DNA from: Phyllobacterium calauticae
GTDB taxonomy: Bacteria > Pseudomonadota > Alphaproteobacteria > Rhizobiales > Rhizobiaceae
Assembly: GCF_019991125.1 (NCBI RefSeq)
Contig: NZ_JAGENB010000013.1
Span: 1 to 61,108 of the forward strand
Direction of reading: 5' to 3'
DNA: 61,108 bases
The translations under genes were made by a program, and so were the position numbers. Below are positions 60,216 to 61,108 of the stretch, in pieces; positions within the stretch are counted from its first letter, which is position 1, and each line of letters opens with the position of its first letter. The notes under the pieces are model-generated. The model saw only the letters and a program-made list of their open reading frames with translations. It was not told the origin of the DNA and did no database searches.

Positions 60216-61108
60216 TCAAAGCGACTTTAAAGCCGCGACAAGCCGGTCCCGGACAGTGATAATGCCCTTATATTGGGCCTGCGCCTCGCTCAGTGACTGG
60301 AGCTGATGGGCAAAGGTTTCGGCAATGCCGCGGCATTCCGGGTGCTTTTTCAAAGCACTCACCGGATCGAGATGAATGCGGATGGTGAAGAGAATGTCGC
60401 CGGATGCCGGCAGTTTGCGCAGGGTCTGGCGTTCGACGCGGACAAAGCTCTGGGCAACGATGTCCGCGTTCGTGTAGCGCGCGCCCTTCTGCTGGCTCGA
60501 CAACGGGTGGTAGAGGTCGCCGTCCGGCTGCAACGACCAGTTCATGCGATAGACCGAACGGTCCGGCCGCAGATTGTCGAACATGCGGCTGATCAGACCC
60601 GCATTGCGCGTGCCCGCGCCGAAATCCGGCACCGGCGCATGGATGTCCTCCATCGAGCGGCCGAACTTTTCCAGAAGGGTCCAGGAGGAGGGGAAGGACA
60701 GCGCCGCCGCCGCCAGATGCCAGCCGCGCCGTTCATCCTTGCGCATCAGGACGAGGTCTTCCTGCACGAGATTGGCGGCGCGATGCAGAAAGGGCGAACC
60801 GGTATGGCCGAGCGGAACCTGTTCGTCCCAGCCGGCGATGACGATGTTCCCGCCGTCCCTGCGGTAGAGTGCCGGGTAATGTTCCACGAGATGCGCGCTC
60901 AAGAGGTCGAGCACTTCCTTTTGCGCATCCTGCGTGCCGGGCTCCTCGACGAAAATCTTCCCCGCGTGCAGCCCGAACAGCCGTTGCTTTTCCCTGAGGT
61001 AGGGAACGAGATTGCCGTCAATCTCGATCCAGTCCTTCAGGTCGAGCTGGTGCAGCCCGATGGTGAAGGGCTGCGCCGAACCGTCATAGGGCGTGTGGGT
61101 GGGGGGCG
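60216..61108 (-). CDS. DUF3445 heme-dependent oxidative N-demethylase-like (partial)
   Basis: The visible 297 residues lack the start, which lies beyond the right edge of the window. PFTIGLHQLDLKDWIEIDGN and the DUF3445 core LVQEDLVLMRKDERRGWHLAAAALSFPSSW followed by IHAPVPDFGAGTR are clear. Family members bind heme and oxidatively remove N-methyl groups from small amines such as dimethylamine. This could feed the same N-methyl-compound pool as sarcosine oxidase, though the two are 31 kb apart. It is on the same strand as hss, 152 bases upstream of it. Confidence 0.8.
   Translation of the reverse strand, partial: PPTHTPYDGSAQPFTIGLHQLDLKDWIEIDGNLVPYLREKQRLFGLHAGKIFVEEPGTQDAQKEVLDLLSAHLVEHYPALYRRDGGNIVIAGWDEQVPLGHTGSPFLHRAANLVQEDLVLMRKDERRGWHLAAAALSFPSSWTLLEKFGRSMEDIHAPVPDFGAGTRNAGLISRMFDNLRPDRSVYRMNWSLQPDGDLYHPLSSQQKGARYTNADIVAQSFVRVERQTLRKLPASGDILFTIRIHLDPVSALKKHPECRGIAETFAHQLQSLSEAQAQYKGIITVRDRLVAALKSL

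Overview
The window looks like a chromosomal segment of an alphaproteobacterium of the order Hyphomicrobiales (Rhizobiales), most likely near Brucellaceae, Phyllobacteriaceae or Rhizobiaceae. The evidence is a split three-gene pntAA-pntAB-pntB beside an aa3-oxidase subunit IV, a Brucella Omp10-like lipoprotein, cpdR, a suhB/mmgR-type small RNA beside an inositol-monophosphatase-family gene, homospermidine synthase, and a small heat-shock gene with a rhizobial ROSE-like leader. The base composition is GC-rich, and many strong genes carry long antisense open frames, which I treat as shadows. I found no insertion sequence, prophage gene, CRISPR array or secretion island. The window is mostly core metabolism with short accessory patches.

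Layout. 1-4240: repeats resembling tRNA-fMet pieces, an endonuclease III-like glycosylase, a WD40 protein translationally coupled to a His-rich CobW GTPase, and a creatininase-family amidohydrolase. 4240-15075: MarR regulator and EamA exporter, LacI regulator, AprI/Inh-like protein, class I amidotransferase (PuuD type), TRAP transporter (DctP opposite DctQM), SDR, a lone LivH-type permease divergent from a CGNR regulator across a 30-bp palindrome, and a lipoprotein. 15300-23400: GGDEF-EAL protein, two tiny membrane proteins, the pnt operon, quinone reductase, TPR lipoprotein, rpsU. 23777-28978: heterotetrameric sarcosine oxidase operon soxBDAG. 29159-33500: membrane alpha/beta hydrolase, MaoC, LysR with a divergent epimerase-like gene, tRNA-Val(GAC), cpdR. 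33772-39186: N-formylglutamate amidohydrolase, mmgR-like sRNA, hisN/suhB-like gene, lysophospholipase-like hydrolase, PepSY-like protein, hsp20, threonine aldolase. 39640-45927: gltB-gltD. 45936-55298: DUF459 protein, MltB-type transglycosylase, galU, an outer-membrane barrel protein, kdsD, SPFH-NfeD pair, hemH. 55493-61108: 5'-nucleotidase with LysM, omp10, a repeat-rich gap, homospermidine synthase with a structured leader, and a DUF3445 gene cut by the window edge.

How the genes fit together. Several cover nitrogen and one-carbon handling: sarcosine oxidase, glutamate synthase, N-formylglutamate amidohydrolase, threonine aldolase, creatininase family, PuuD-like hydrolase, and possibly the DUF3445 N-demethylase. 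A second theme is the cell envelope: galU, kdsD, MltB, OMP, Omp10, TPR lipoprotein. The most interesting parts are non-coding: the mmgR-like RNA, the ROSE-like thermometer with a sigma32-type promoter, the palindrome between livH and the CGNR gene, the uORF/hairpin leader of hss, and a structured gap between omp10 and hss. No obviously new multi-gene system is visible. The best candidates for new biology are those regulatory elements, the livH-CGNR pair, and the degenerate DUF459 protein.
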